Source of the DNA: Spisula solida
Taxonomy: Eukaryota; Mollusca; Bivalvia; Venerida; Mactridae
Reading direction: 5' to 3'
DNA length: 64,000 bases
Assembly: GCA_947247005.1 (NCBI GenBank)
Contig: OX365950.1
Location: 10,676,720 to 10,740,719, forward strand
The translations under genes and the position numbers were made by a program. Position 1 is the stretch's first letter. Each line of letters begins with the position of its first letter. The notes under the pieces were generated by a model that did no database searches, was not told where the DNA came from, and saw only the letters and a list, made by a program, of their open reading frames with translations. This document shows, one piece after another, positions 63,885-64,000 of the stretch.

Positions 63885-63904
63885 ACTGCCTTTCCTGTCC
63901 GATG
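63885..63904 (+). repeat. Family D terminus, minimal
   Basis: ACTGCCTTTCCTGTCCGATG. Only 20 bp, so it may be chance, but it matches the outer end of the family exactly in order. Confidence 0.3.
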
Positions 63905-64000
63905 TTCTATTACAGGTTACTAGAACAACAACATTATTTGGTTTTGGCCCTACTACCCTATTCTCCAGTGGCGATGAAAATAACCAGCAACTAGCCGTTG

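Overview
This window is a stretch of animal nuclear genome, most probably from a mollusc and likely a bivalve. It is AT-rich (about one third G+C by eye), has eukaryotic splice signals, and is crowded with tRNA-derived SINEs, short inverted-repeat DNA transposons (MITEs) and minisatellites. No operons, bacterial genes or CRISPR arrays are present. The taxon call rests on the gene sequence (a lophotrochozoan-like Xlox) and the repeat style; it is an inference.

One real gene can be supported with confidence: a two-exon ParaHox gene of the Xlox/Pdx family on the + strand. Exon 1 (coding 23060-23600) carries a Q/H-rich N-terminal region and the FPWMK hexapeptide. Exon 2 (coding 53464-53909) carries a complete homeodomain with the Xlox hallmark histidine at homeodomain position 44. 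They are joined by a phase-1 intron of 29,863 bp, and the spliced product is 328 residues. No Gsx, Cdx or other neighbouring gene was recognised in 23 kb upstream or 10 kb downstream.

Layout: 1-23059 is upstream DNA with SINE remnants (about 1.3, 1.5, 2.5, 3.5, 9.4, 11.9 and 13.3 kb), MITEs (5.9, 8.4, 9.0, 12.3, 15.8 and 20.2 kb) and a few weak coding-like ORFs. 23601-53463 is the Xlox intron, filled with transposon remnants: an hAT-like element with a perfect 8-bp target duplication (45.6-46.6 kb) and a diverged relative (24.6 kb), a 607-bp TA-flanked element (44 kb), palindromes (46.1 and 48.7 kb), a SINE (51.0 kb), and two minisatellites (26.1 kb, 35-bp unit; 39.7 kb, 27-bp unit). 53910-64000 holds the 3' UTR, a small Tc1/mariner-like MITE (54.9 kb), a 1.2-kb minisatellite of 32-bp units with higher-order structure (55.1-56.4 kb), a CGTACG-rich element (56.8 kb), a TCGGG-rich block (61.0 kb) and a tandem repeat of about 165 bp split by a palindromic insertion (61.9-63.1 kb).

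The most unusual pattern is a dispersed repeat family with a common terminus (GGACAGGGAAGGCAGCACTC and variants) at about a dozen sites in both orientations. The three large minisatellites all lie inside members of this family, and at least two have clearly related monomers, as if the element repeatedly seeds tandem arrays of different unit length. Repeat classifications are inferences from termini and duplications; no database search was possible.
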